A DNA stretch of 64,000 bases from Aureibaculum sp. 2308TA14-22 (lineage in GTDB: Bacteria; Bacteroidota; Bacteroidia; Flavobacteriales; Flavobacteriaceae): assembly GCF_040538665.1 (NCBI RefSeq), contig NZ_JBEWXT010000001.1, forward strand, positions 956,501-1,020,500. The letters are read 5' to 3'. The notes beneath the pieces are model-generated. The model saw only the letters and a program-made list of their open reading frames with translations, searched no databases and was not told the origin of the DNA. The stretch's first letter is position 1. Each line of letters starts with the position of its first letter. A program made the translations under genes and the position numbers. Below, one piece after another: positions 51,405 through 60,653 of the stretch.

Positions 51405-52259
51405 ATGAAATTAATAAGATTTGGAGCAATAGATCAAGAAAAACCAGGAGTACAATTAGAAAACGGAAAAAGAATTGATGTCTCAACATTTGGTGAAGAT
51501 TATAATGAGTCTTTTTTTGGAGGTGATGGTTTAGAAAGATTAGAAGAATGGTTGGAAACCAATCAAGATAGCTGTCCAGAAATTCCGAAAGGGACTCGAT
51601 TGGGCTCGCCGCTGGTTCAACCGTCAAAATTAGTTTGCGTAGGGTTAAACTACGCAAAACATGCCGAAGAAGCAGGCATGACCATACCCAAAGAACCAGT
51701 GCTGTTCTTTAAATCTACAACGGCTATTTGTGGTCCTTATGATAATGTAATTATCCCAAAAAATTCTGAAAAAACGGATTGGGAAGTTGAATTGGCAATC
51801 GTAATTGGTAAAAAAGCATCGTATATAGAAGAGGCAGATGCTTACGATCATATTGCAGGATATGTACTTCATAACGATGTTTCGGAACGAGCATTTCAAA
51901 TTGAAAAGGAAGGCCAATGGTGTAAAGGAAAAGGTTGCGACACATTTGCCCCTTTAGGACCCTATATCGCTACAAAAGACGAAATTTCAAATCCCAACAA
52001 CTTGGAATTATGGTTAGATGTTAATGGTGAACGTTTACAGCACTCCTCAACCTCAGACTTTATTTTTAACGTACAAGAAGTGGTCAGTTATATCAGTCAG
52101 TATATGACCTTACTTCCTGGAGATATCATATCAACTGGAACGCCCTTTGGTGTTGGTTTAGGGTTTAACCCTCCTAAATATTTAAAACCTAGCGATGTTA
52201 TGGAATTGGGAATTGAAGGATTGGGAACTTCAAAACAAAAGGCGGTGGCTTACAAATAA
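51405..52259 (+). CDS. Fumarylacetoacetate hydrolase family, probable 2,4-diketo-3-deoxy-L-fuconate hydrolase
   Basis: 284 aa. FAH C-terminal domain with LVCVGLNYAKHAEEAG, the metal-ligand Glu pair in DWEVELAIVIGKKA, and GDIISTGTPFGVGLG near the end. In the known non-phosphorylating L-fucose route a FAH-family enzyme splits 2,4-diketo-3-deoxy-L-fuconate into pyruvate and L-lactate, and the fuconate dehydratase and SDR of the same operon supply that substrate. The assignment is by context; other FAH-family activities (isomerase or hydrolase in aromatic breakdown) are formally possible. 25 nt after the sulfatase gene, the largest gap in this stretch. Confidence 0.87.
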   Translation: MKLIRFGAIDQEKPGVQLENGKRIDVSTFGEDYNESFFGGDGLERLEEWLETNQDSCPEIPKGTRLGSPLVQPSKLVCVGLNYAKHAEEAGMTIPKEPVLFFKSTTAICGPYDNVIIPKNSEKTDWEVELAIVIGKKASYIEEADAYDHIAGYVLHNDVSERAFQIEKEGQWCKGKGCDTFAPLGPYIATKDEISNPNNLELWLDVNGERLQHSSTSDFIFNVQEVVSYISQYMTLLPGDIISTGTPFGVGLGFNPPKYLKPSDVMELGIEGLGTSKQKAVAYK

Positions 52260-52271
52260 TCAATAATAATT

Positions 52272-53276
52272 ATGAACAAAAATTATGAAGAATCGGAGAC
52301 TCTAGCTTCAAGCAGAAGAGATTTTTTAAAGTTATCATCATTGGCAGGTGCTGCCATGGTTTTACCCATAAATTTATTTTCATCTAATCTAGGAAGGGGA
52401 AACATTGAGATTGGTATTATTGCTGATGTTCATCAAGATGTAATGCATGATGGAGAAAAACGTTTGCAAGCTTTTATTAATGTAGCAAAAAAAAGAAATC
52501 CTGATTTTATTATTCAAATGGGAGATTTTTGCCGTCCTTACGATTATAATAAACCATTTTTAAATATTTGGAACGAATTTTTAGGAGAAAAACATCATGT
52601 TATTGGAAATCACGATATGGATGGAGGCTTTAGTCGCGACCAAGTGAGGGCGTATTGGAATATGCCATCTAATTACTACTCTTTTGATAAGCAAGGCGTT
52701 CATTTCATAATATTAGATGGTAATGATCAAAATCCCAAACCATGGTCTGGTTATAAACGCTACATTGGTAAGGAGCAGCAAGAATGGTTAATTGAAGATT
52801 TAAAAAAGACGAACAAACCAACGGTTGTATTTAGTCATCAATCGTTAGAATTAGAAGAAACTGGAGGTGTTGCCAATTTTAAAGAGATACAAGAGATCTT
52901 TGAGAATGCAAATAGTAAGGCTGGGTTTAAAAAAGTGATGTGTTGTTTAAGCGGGCATCATCATACCGATTTTATGACAAAAATCAATGATATTTATTAT
53001 GTACAAATAAATAGTGCATCGTATTATTGGGTTGGTGGTGATTATAAAAGAATTAGGTATAGTACAGCAATTGATAAAACACATGAATATATAAAATACA
53101 CAATCCCTTACAAAGAGTCTCTTTTTACATTTATGACCATAAAGAATAGTAAAATAATAATTGAGTCTCGAAAAACAGAGTTTGTTGGTCCAGGACCTGA
53201 TGATTTGGGAATGCCAAAACGACATCCACACGAACCTATTGTGCCAACAATTTCAGGGTTTAAAATGAAATTATAA
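52272..53276 (+). CDS. Tat-exported metallophosphoesterase
   Basis: 334 aa. The N-terminus carries a twin-arginine signal (SRRDFLKLS, then the hydrophobic LAGAAMVLP), so it is exported folded. All calcineurin-type metal motifs are present in order: IADVHQD, MGDFCR, GNHDMDGG, FSHQSLE and SGHHHTDF. It hydrolyses phosphate mono- or diesters with two metals. Its place inside a sulfatase/fucosidase operon suggests action on a glycan-linked or glycan-derived phosphate, but nucleotides or other phosphodiesters are possible. Confidence 0.88.
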   Translation: MNKNYEESETLASSRRDFLKLSSLAGAAMVLPINLFSSNLGRGNIEIGIIADVHQDVMHDGEKRLQAFINVAKKRNPDFIIQMGDFCRPYDYNKPFLNIWNEFLGEKHHVIGNHDMDGGFSRDQVRAYWNMPSNYYSFDKQGVHFIILDGNDQNPKPWSGYKRYIGKEQQEWLIEDLKKTNKPTVVFSHQSLELEETGGVANFKEIQEIFENANSKAGFKKVMCCLSGHHHTDFMTKINDIYYVQINSASYYWVGGDYKRIRYSTAIDKTHEYIKYTIPYKESLFTFMTIKNSKIIIESRKTEFVGPGPDDLGMPKRHPHEPIVPTISGFKMKL

Positions 53277-53294
53277 ATAAAAAAACAGAAAGTG

Positions 53295-54752
53295 ATGAAA
53301 AAAACAACTTGGTTACTAATAGTCTTTAGCATATGTTTTTTTGGATGTAAAAAGAATGTACAAAATTCTGTAGCTGATGTTGAAATAGCCAAAAAACCAA
53401 ATATCATTTTTCTTTTTGCTGATGACCAAAGTTATAAAGCTGTAAGAGCTTTAGGTAACAAAGAGATCAAAACGCCTACTATGGATTCATTCGCTGAAAA
53501 TGGGACAACATTTAACCATGCTTATAATATGGGTGGTTGGAATGGGGCTATATGCTTAGCTTCCAGAGCTATGATTATGAGTGGACGTTCATTATGGCGT
53601 GCTCAAGAAATTTCAAAAGAATACAGAAATAAGAAGGAAACTGATAAAACATGGTCTAAGCTTATGGAAAGTGCAGGTTATGAAACTTATATGAGTGGTA
53701 AATGGCATATTTCTGCAAAAGCTGATACTATTTTTAATCACGTTGGTCATGTGTTAAGAGGAATGCCTTTTGATACACCAGAAGGATATAATCGTCCAAA
53801 GAGTAAAACAGATACAATTTGGCAACCTTGGAAAAAAGAATTTGGTGGCTACTGGAAAGGTGGAAAGCATTGGAGTGAACTTGTTAAAGATGATGCTGTT
53901 AGTTTTTTGGACAGTGCTGCAACCAAAGAAAAACCATTTTTTATGTATGTGGCATTCAATGCGCCACATGATCCTAGGCAAGCACCTAAAAAGTATGTAG
54001 ATATGTACCCTTTGGATAAGGTGGCATTGCCAGATAGTCATTTGCCCGAATATCCCTATGCTGAGGAAATGGGTGCTGGAAAAAAATTGAGAGATGAGCG
54101 TCTAGCTCCTTTTCCAAGAACAGAATATGCCGTAAAAGTAAACCGTCAGGAGTATTATGCAATCACAACACATTTAGACGATCAATTGGCACAGATTGTA
54201 GCCACATTAAAAAAGAATAACCAATTGGATAACACATATATTTTCTATACAGCAGATCATGGTCTATCTGTTGGGGAACACGGACTTATGGGCAAACAAA
54301 ATATGTATGATCATAGTATTCGGGTGCCATTAATGGTTGTTGGGCCAGATATTCCAAAAGGGAAAAAGGTTGAAGCTGATGTGTATTTGCAAGATGTTAT
54401 GGCTTCGGTATTGGAGATTGCAGGAATAGAAAAGCCTGACTATGTAGAATTTCATAGTTTGATGGAATTTGCTCGTGGTGATAGAACCAAAAGTAATTAT
54501 AATTCAATTTATGGTGCTTATGAAAAAGGTTCTCAACGTATGATTCGGAAAGATGGTTTTAAACTGATTGTTTATCCAAAAATTGAAAAAATACGTTTGT
54601 ACAATCTCAATAAAGACCCACAAGAACTTAATGATATTGCTGAGAACCCTGCCAATTCAGAAAAAATAAAAAGCCTTTTTTCTGATTTGATTGTATTGCA
54701 AAAGCAAATGGGAGATAAACTAGATATACAATCTATTTTTGACAAGTTATAA
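53295..54752 (+). CDS. Sulfatase lipoprotein with CxAxR active site
   Basis: 485 aa from the ATG at 53295; a GTG directly before it is less likely. Lipidated Cys18 (FSICFFGCKKN). The formylglycine position is Cys87 in ICLASRAMIMSGRS, that is C-x-A-x-R rather than C-x-P-x-R, a variant accepted in the family. LFADDQSYKAV, YETYMSGKWHI, FYTADHGLSVGEHGLMGKQNMYDHSIRVPL (in part) complete the fold, close to choline- or arylsulfatase-like S1 branches. It removes sulfate from another position than the first sulfatase. Its stop overlaps the next start by one base. Confidence 0.92.
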   Translation: MKKTTWLLIVFSICFFGCKKNVQNSVADVEIAKKPNIIFLFADDQSYKAVRALGNKEIKTPTMDSFAENGTTFNHAYNMGGWNGAICLASRAMIMSGRSLWRAQEISKEYRNKKETDKTWSKLMESAGYETYMSGKWHISAKADTIFNHVGHVLRGMPFDTPEGYNRPKSKTDTIWQPWKKEFGGYWKGGKHWSELVKDDAVSFLDSAATKEKPFFMYVAFNAPHDPRQAPKKYVDMYPLDKVALPDSHLPEYPYAEEMGAGKKLRDERLAPFPRTEYAVKVNRQEYYAITTHLDDQLAQIVATLKKNNQLDNTYIFYTADHGLSVGEHGLMGKQNMYDHSIRVPLMVVGPDIPKGKKVEADVYLQDVMASVLEIAGIEKPDYVEFHSLMEFARGDRTKSNYNSIYGAYEKGSQRMIRKDGFKLIVYPKIEKIRLYNLNKDPQELNDIAENPANSEKIKSLFSDLIVLQKQMGDKLDIQSIFDKL

Positions 54753-56848
54753 TGAAGAAACAAACTCTTTTTGCCATACTATTTTGTCTATTTGTTTATA
54801 TAGGACATTCACAAGAACCATTAAAAATTGCCTGTGTGGGTAATAGTATTACCTATGGTTCTGGTGTTGTTAATAGAGAAATGAATGCTTATCCACAGCA
54901 ATTACAGCATTTATTGGGCGATAAATTTTTGGTAAAAAATTATGGGGTAAGTGGAAGAACATTATTGAAAAAGGGTGATTATCCGTATTGGGAAACTAAT
55001 GAATATATGGAAGCTCTTGAATTTAATCCTGATATCGTGTTTATTAAATTAGGTACTAATGATAGTAAACTGCAAAACAGAATACATTTAGAAGAATTTG
55101 AAAGCAATTACAAGGAATTAATCAATTCCTTTAAGCGACAAAATGAAAATGCGAGAATTATTTTATTACTTCCTGTTCCAGCATTTACAAAGGATACAAC
55201 GAGTATATGGGATAAACCTATCAAGAATAAAATTATCCCTATTACGCAAAAAGTAGCATACAAAACCAATGTTGAAGTTTTGGATTTGTATCATCTCTTT
55301 TTAGATAGGTCTAATTTGTTACCAGATGGAGTACATCCATCAGGTCTAGGAGCAACTGTTATTGCTAAGAGATTGTATGAAGCGATTGTACAAAAGGAAA
55401 GTCAGGCAATCGATTTTTCAATTAAAAATGAATTTAGTGAAGTTTCCAATGGGAATTTCTACGGATATAATTTAACCAATTTTAAGTTTAATCAAGTTGA
55501 TTGTAAGGTAGTAGTGCCAAAAAAGCCAGCGATAGGTAAACCTTGGGTGCTGCGTGCTCGTTTTTGGGGGCATGAGCCACAAACAGATATTGCTTTATTA
55601 GAAAGAGGATTTCATATTGCTTATTGTGATGTGGCAAATCTTTACGGAAACAAACAAGCGGTTAAACGATGGAATAAATTTTACAAATTGATGACTAATG
55701 CTGGCCTTTCAAAAAAAGTAGTGCTGGAAGGCATGAGTCGTGGAGGATTAATAGTTTACAATTGGGCGGTTAAAAACTCTGAAAAGGTTGCTGGTATTTA
55801 CGCTGATGCTCCCGTATTGGATGGTAAAAGTTGGCCAAAAAAGCGTAGCAACGTTGATTGGGAAAAGTTCAAAAAGGCTTATGGACTTAAAAATCATTCG
55901 GATGTAGATACTTTTAAAGGTAATCCTATTCATAAAATAAATCAAATAGCTAAGGCAGGTTTCCCGATGCTGCACGTTGTAGGAGAGGCCGATAAAGTAG
56001 TACCCATTTCTGAAAATACAGTTCCCTTTGAAAATGGAATTAAGACTTCCGGTGGAAATATTAAGGTTATCTACAAACCCAACAATGGGCATCACCCACA
56101 TAGTTTAAAAAACCCAACTCCCATTGTAGATTTTATATTGAGGGCAACTGGACAAAAAGTAAATTTTGCAGTAGTTCCATCTCCATCAGCAGAATTTCGT
56201 TCCGCTGCAGGTTGGGTCAAAGGCAAAGGTTGGTGGGCACAAGCAAATGATATTGATTCGCTCTGCCAAAATTCAGGAAAAGTAGATTTATTGTTAATGG
56301 GTAATTCTATTACTCAAGGTTGGGGCGGAAATAGACCTAATGTTACCCATTATCCAGGGAAGAAAGCAGTGGAGACTTATTTTGAAGATTTAAAAATAGT
56401 TGGGGCTGGTATTTCAGGAGATAGAACACAACATATTTTATGGCGATTGCAAAATGGCAACTATGAAAAGGCTAATCCAACCATTGTTGTTTTAGCTATT
56501 GGGGTAAATAATTTTGGAGACAATACGGCATCTGAAATTGTTGTTGGGATAAAGAATGTAATGCATTTGGCACGTGAAAAGTTTAAATCCAAAACTAAAA
56601 TTTTGCTTTTGGGGCCTTTGCCAACTGGAATTGACCCAAAATCGGATAGAAGAAAAAAATATAATGATATTCATAAAGCGTTGAGTAATTTAAAAATGCC
56701 AAATAATGTCAGTTACCATAATCTTATTTCTTTATTCACTGATGATAAGGGATTTTTAAAAGAAGAATATTATTCAGGTGACGGTATTCATTTAAAACCT
56801 GAAGGTTACAACGTTTGGGGAAAATACCTAAGAGAAATTATAAAATAA
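54752..56848 (+). CDS. Three-domain esterase: SGNH, alpha/beta hydrolase, SGNH
   Basis: 698 aa with a signal peptide (residues 1-20). Domain 1 (about 22-215) is a GDSL/SGNH hydrolase: Ser32 in GNSITYGSG, GTNDSKL, and Asp/His in LLPDGVHPSG. Domain 2 (about 220-460) is an alpha/beta hydrolase: nucleophile in EGMSRGGLIVYN, Asp in GEADKVVPIS and His in NNGHHPHSL. Domain 3 (about 480-698) is a second SGNH hydrolase: GNSITQGWGGN, GVNNFGD, and Asp/His in SGDGIHLKPEG. All three active sites look complete, so one protein may remove esters (such as acetyl groups) from several positions or two sugars. It directly follows a sulfatase, with which it overlaps by 1 nt. Confidence 0.9.
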   Translation: MKKQTLFAILFCLFVYIGHSQEPLKIACVGNSITYGSGVVNREMNAYPQQLQHLLGDKFLVKNYGVSGRTLLKKGDYPYWETNEYMEALEFNPDIVFIKLGTNDSKLQNRIHLEEFESNYKELINSFKRQNENARIILLLPVPAFTKDTTSIWDKPIKNKIIPITQKVAYKTNVEVLDLYHLFLDRSNLLPDGVHPSGLGATVIAKRLYEAIVQKESQAIDFSIKNEFSEVSNGNFYGYNLTNFKFNQVDCKVVVPKKPAIGKPWVLRARFWGHEPQTDIALLERGFHIAYCDVANLYGNKQAVKRWNKFYKLMTNAGLSKKVVLEGMSRGGLIVYNWAVKNSEKVAGIYADAPVLDGKSWPKKRSNVDWEKFKKAYGLKNHSDVDTFKGNPIHKINQIAKAGFPMLHVVGEADKVVPISENTVPFENGIKTSGGNIKVIYKPNNGHHPHSLKNPTPIVDFILRATGQKVNFAVVPSPSAEFRSAAGWVKGKGWWAQANDIDSLCQNSGKVDLLLMGNSITQGWGGNRPNVTHYPGKKAVETYFEDLKIVGAGISGDRTQHILWRLQNGNYEKANPTIVVLAIGVNNFGDNTASEIVVGIKNVMHLAREKFKSKTKILLLGPLPTGIDPKSDRRKKYNDIHKALSNLKMPNNVSYHNLISLFTDDKGFLKEEYYSGDGIHLKPEGYNVWGKYLREIIK

Positions 56849-56862
56849 TAAAATAGAGTCTT

Positions 56863-58287
56863 ATGAAAAAAATAGTCTTATTAATCATCACAATCTTCTT
56901 TTTTAATCAAGCTTTTGCAGAGATATGGTTGCCATCAATCTTATCAGATAATATGGTGTTGCAACAACAATCTGAAGTTACTATTTGGGGTTGGACTACC
57001 AATGCAAATGAAAAGCTAAGCATCACTCCATCTTGGGATAATAATTCTGTAGAAATTCAAGCCTATCAGGGCAAGTGGAAAGGAACGTTGACAACTCCAA
57101 AAGCAGGAGGGGTTTATACTATAACTATCAAGGGACATGAAGAAATAATAATAAAAAATGTGCTGATTGGCGAAGTTTGGTTAGGCTCTGGGCAATCCAA
57201 TATGCAATGGACGCCATCACAAGGTCTTGTGAATGCTGAAAATGAAATTAAAAATGCCAGCTATCCTGAAATTCGTTTCTTTCAAGTAGTAAGGCATACC
57301 GCATTAACACCACAAGAAACTACTAGGGGCAAGTGGTTGGTTTGTTCTCCAGAAACTATGAAAAATTTTAGCTCGGTCGCCTATTTTTTTGGCAGGAAAT
57401 TACATAAGGATTTATCAGTGCCTGTAGGTTTAATCAGTAGTAATTGGGGAGGTACACCAGTTGAAACTTGGATTAAGGAAGAATTGATTATTGAAGATGT
57501 TAAATTAAATAAGGCAGCAAAAAAAATACAAAGCAATCCTTGGCGACCAAATAAACCGGGATATGCTTATAATGCAATGATCTACCCATTGTTAAACTTT
57601 AATATAGCTGGTGTTATCTGGTATCAGGGAGAATCAAACACTGCTAATGCACTTTCGTATTATAAATCTTTTCCCTTATTAATTAACTCTTGGAGAAAAG
57701 CATTTGCTAAGGATTTTTCATTTTATTTCGTTCAAATTGCTCCATTCAATTATGGGAATCCACAAGGTGTTGATGCCGCTGTGGTTAGAGATGCTCAATT
57801 AAAAACAATGTTAACTGTACCTAAAACAGGTATGGTAGTGGTTAACGATATAGGAAATTTAGAAAATATTCATCCAACTAATAAACAAGATGTAGGTAAA
57901 CGATTAGCCTTGTGGGCATTGGCAAAAGACTATGGTAAGAGTAATCAAGTTTATAGCGGACCAATTTATAAATCTATGGAAATCAAAAAACGAAAAATTA
58001 TGTTGCATTTTGATCATATAGGCAGTGGATTAATGCAATCCCGAAAGCTTTCTGGAGGAAAGAACTTGAAAGAGTTTTATATCGCAGGTGAAGATCAAAA
58101 ATTTTATCCTGCCAAGGCAAAAATTGTTGGGAATTCAGTAGTAGTTACATCTAAAAAAGTAAAAAAACCTGTGGTAGTTCGGTTTGCTTTTACCAATGCT
58201 GCGTTACCAAATTTATTTAATAAAGAGGGCTTACCAGCTTCAGCTTTTAGAACAGATGATTGGGAATTGAATTTAAAATCAAAATAA
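56863..58287 (+). CDS. Sialate O-acetylesterase-type (SASA) esterase
   Basis: 474 aa with a signal peptide (MKKIVLLIITIFFFNQAFAE). The catalytic Ser112 in LIGEVWLGSGQSNMQW and the second motif GVIWYQGESNT are those of the SASA family, and a late His is likely in the region EDIHPTNKQDVGKR. Despite the family name such enzymes in polysaccharide loci deacetylate various sugars, so no sialic acid is implied. It follows the three-domain esterase by 14 nt, giving four ester-cleaving sites in this part of the operon. Confidence 0.9.
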   Translation: MKKIVLLIITIFFFNQAFAEIWLPSILSDNMVLQQQSEVTIWGWTTNANEKLSITPSWDNNSVEIQAYQGKWKGTLTTPKAGGVYTITIKGHEEIIIKNVLIGEVWLGSGQSNMQWTPSQGLVNAENEIKNASYPEIRFFQVVRHTALTPQETTRGKWLVCSPETMKNFSSVAYFFGRKLHKDLSVPVGLISSNWGGTPVETWIKEELIIEDVKLNKAAKKIQSNPWRPNKPGYAYNAMIYPLLNFNIAGVIWYQGESNTANALSYYKSFPLLINSWRKAFAKDFSFYFVQIAPFNYGNPQGVDAAVVRDAQLKTMLTVPKTGMVVVNDIGNLENIHPTNKQDVGKRLALWALAKDYGKSNQVYSGPIYKSMEIKKRKIMLHFDHIGSGLMQSRKLSGGKNLKEFYIAGEDQKFYPAKAKIVGNSVVVTSKKVKKPVVVRFAFTNAALPNLFNKEGLPASAFRTDDWELNLKSK

Positions 58288-58289
58288 TT

Positions 58290-60653
58290 ATGCAGTTAAC
58301 AAAGTCGCTTTTTTTTATACTGATCGTAACCTTTATAACCTCTTGCGAAAAGAAGCAAATTGAGCAGCCAACTTCAGAAATATGGTATACTAAACCTACT
58401 GCACAATGGATGGAAGCTTTGCCTGTTGGTAATGGTCGTTTAGGAGCGATGGTATTTGGAAATCCAAATCACGAACGTATTCAGTTAAACGAAGATTCCC
58501 TTTGGGCTGGTGGGCCAGATTGGGGGAATTCTAAAGGCAATAAAAATGATTTAGAAGAAATTCGACAGCTTTTAAAAGACGGCAAAGCCCATGAAGTTGA
58601 TAAATTAATTGTTGATAAATTCTCTTATAAATCTATTGTGAGGTCACATCAAACCATGGGCGACTTGTATATCAATTTTATGAATGAAAATGAAGTTACT
58701 AATTATAGGCGATCACTAAATTTTGACAATGCCTTGGCAAAAACCACGTACAGTATAGATGGTCATCAATTTAGTCAAAAAGTATTTGCTTCCAACCCAG
58801 ATGAGGTGTTGGTTATTCAGTTAAAAACTACGAATCCTGATGGGATAGATTTTTCATTAAAAATGAATCGCCCTCAAGATAAAGGTCATGAAACAGTAAT
58901 CGTAAACAATCCTTCCGAAAATGAAATCAGCATGAAAGGTATGGTAACCCAATATGGTGGTAAAAAGTTTTCAGAACCTTTTCCAATAGACTACGGAGTA
59001 AAATTTGAAACACGTCTAAAGGTTATAAATAATTCAGGAGAGGTAAGTGCTGAAAATGGAATGTTGAAATTAAATGATGTTAAAGAAGCTACGATTTACT
59101 TGGTAGCCAATACGTCATTTTATCATGACAATTTTGAGGATAAAAACACAAAAACGTTAGCTAAGGTTGCTCAAAAATCATTCAATGATTTGTTTGAAAC
59201 ACACAAAAAGGATCATCAAGAATTATATAATCGTGTTGATTTAAAATTAGGAGATAGTGCGTTAGACAGTTTGCCAACTGATGTGCGTTTGCAACGTATA
59301 AAGGACGGGAACGATGATCCTGATTTAGCAGCTAAATTATTTCAATATGGACGTTACCTGTTGATTGCTTCTTCTCGTGAAGGTACTAACCCTGCTAATT
59401 TACAAGGGTTGTGGAACGAGCATATAGAAGCCCCTTGGAATGCAGACTATCATTTAAATATCAATTTGCAAATGAATTATTGGCCGGCTGAGGTGACGAA
59501 TTTAAGTGAGTTGCATGCACCTTTTTTTAATTTTATGGATAGAGTGGTTGAACGTGGAAAAGTTACTGCAAAAAATCAGTATGGTATTGAAAGAGGTTCT
59601 GTGGTGCATCACACTACTGATTTATGGGCAACACCTTGGATGCGGGCTGAGCAAGCCTATTGGGGATCTTGGATTCATGGAGGCGGTTGGTCAGCACAGC
59701 ATTATTGGGAACGTTACCAATTTACTGAGGACAAAGAATTTTTAAAAAATAGAACGTATCCAATATTAAAAAGTTTATCTGAATTTTATTTAGATTGGTT
59801 AGTTTGGGATGAAAAGAGTGAAACTTGGGTTTCTAGCCCCGAAACTTCTCCTGAAAATTCTTATTTGGCAAATGATGGTAAGCCTGCTGCAGTTTCCTTT
59901 GGAAGTGCTATGGGGCATCAAATTATTAGTGAAGTTTTCGATAATACGATTGAATCGGCCAAAATTTTAGGCATAAACGATGCGTTTGTGAATGAGGTAA
60001 AAACCAAAAGAGACAAACTCCATCCTGGCGTTGTTGTAGGCAAAGATGGGCGGATATTAGAATGGAACGAACCTTATGAAGAGCCAGAGAAAGGACATAG
60101 GCATATGTCACACCTATATGCCTTACATCCCGGAGATGATATTACTGAAAGTAAAAAAGATGAATTTGACGCTGCTCAAAAAACAATTGATTACCGTTTG
60201 CAACACGGTGGTGCCGGTACAGGTTGGAGTAGGGCTTGGATGATAAACCTGAATGCAAGATTATTGGATGCAAAATCTGCTGAAGAAAATATTACTAAAT
60301 TTATGCAGATTTCTGTTGCTAATAATCTGTTTGATGAGCATCCACCATTTCAAATTGATGGTAATTTTGGTTATACGGCTGCGGTTGCTGAATTGTTGTT
60401 GCAATCGCACGAAGGTTTTTTAAGGATTTTACCTGCATTGCCCAACAATTGGCAAACTGGTAAAATAAAGGGACTAAAGGCTAGAGGAAATATTGAAGTT
60501 GATATAGCTTGGGATAAAGGCAAATTAGAACAATTGACACTGGCATCGGTAGCTGATAAAACAGTAAGAATTAAGTATAAGAATAGAGAAGTTGAAATAA
60601 AATTGACAAAAAATAAAAAAACAATAGTAAATGAAAATCTTGAAGAAATATAA
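58290..60653 (+). CDS. GH95 alpha-L-fucosidase lipoprotein
   Basis: 787 aa from the ATG at 58290, 2 nt after the previous stop; a frame open from 58260 would overlap it. Lipidated Cys19 (FITSCEKKQ). An N-terminal beta-rich domain (about 28-280) precedes the (alpha/alpha)6 barrel. Family fingerprints: NLQGLWNEHIEAPWNADYHL, then NINLQMNYWPAE with the Asn pair of the inverting mechanism, SPETSPENSY with the probable general acid, and PFQIDGNFGYTAAVAE with the Asp. GH95 enzymes release alpha-1,2-linked L-fucose or L-galactose, complementing the GH29 enzymes. The last 23 nt overlap the next gene. Confidence 0.94.
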   Translation: MQLTKSLFFILIVTFITSCEKKQIEQPTSEIWYTKPTAQWMEALPVGNGRLGAMVFGNPNHERIQLNEDSLWAGGPDWGNSKGNKNDLEEIRQLLKDGKAHEVDKLIVDKFSYKSIVRSHQTMGDLYINFMNENEVTNYRRSLNFDNALAKTTYSIDGHQFSQKVFASNPDEVLVIQLKTTNPDGIDFSLKMNRPQDKGHETVIVNNPSENEISMKGMVTQYGGKKFSEPFPIDYGVKFETRLKVINNSGEVSAENGMLKLNDVKEATIYLVANTSFYHDNFEDKNTKTLAKVAQKSFNDLFETHKKDHQELYNRVDLKLGDSALDSLPTDVRLQRIKDGNDDPDLAAKLFQYGRYLLIASSREGTNPANLQGLWNEHIEAPWNADYHLNINLQMNYWPAEVTNLSELHAPFFNFMDRVVERGKVTAKNQYGIERGSVVHHTTDLWATPWMRAEQAYWGSWIHGGGWSAQHYWERYQFTEDKEFLKNRTYPILKSLSEFYLDWLVWDEKSETWVSSPETSPENSYLANDGKPAAVSFGSAMGHQIISEVFDNTIESAKILGINDAFVNEVKTKRDKLHPGVVVGKDGRILEWNEPYEEPEKGHRHMSHLYALHPGDDITESKKDEFDAAQKTIDYRLQHGGAGTGWSRAWMINLNARLLDAKSAEENITKFMQISVANNLFDEHPPFQIDGNFGYTAAVAELLLQSHEGFLRILPALPNNWQTGKIKGLKARGNIEVDIAWDKGKLEQLTLASVADKTVRIKYKNREVEIKLTKNKKTIVNENLEEI

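Noticed and set aside
56863-58287. Evidence for sialic acid use
   Set aside because: SASA-family esterases deacetylate many sugars; no sialidase, lyase or transporter for sialic acid is present.
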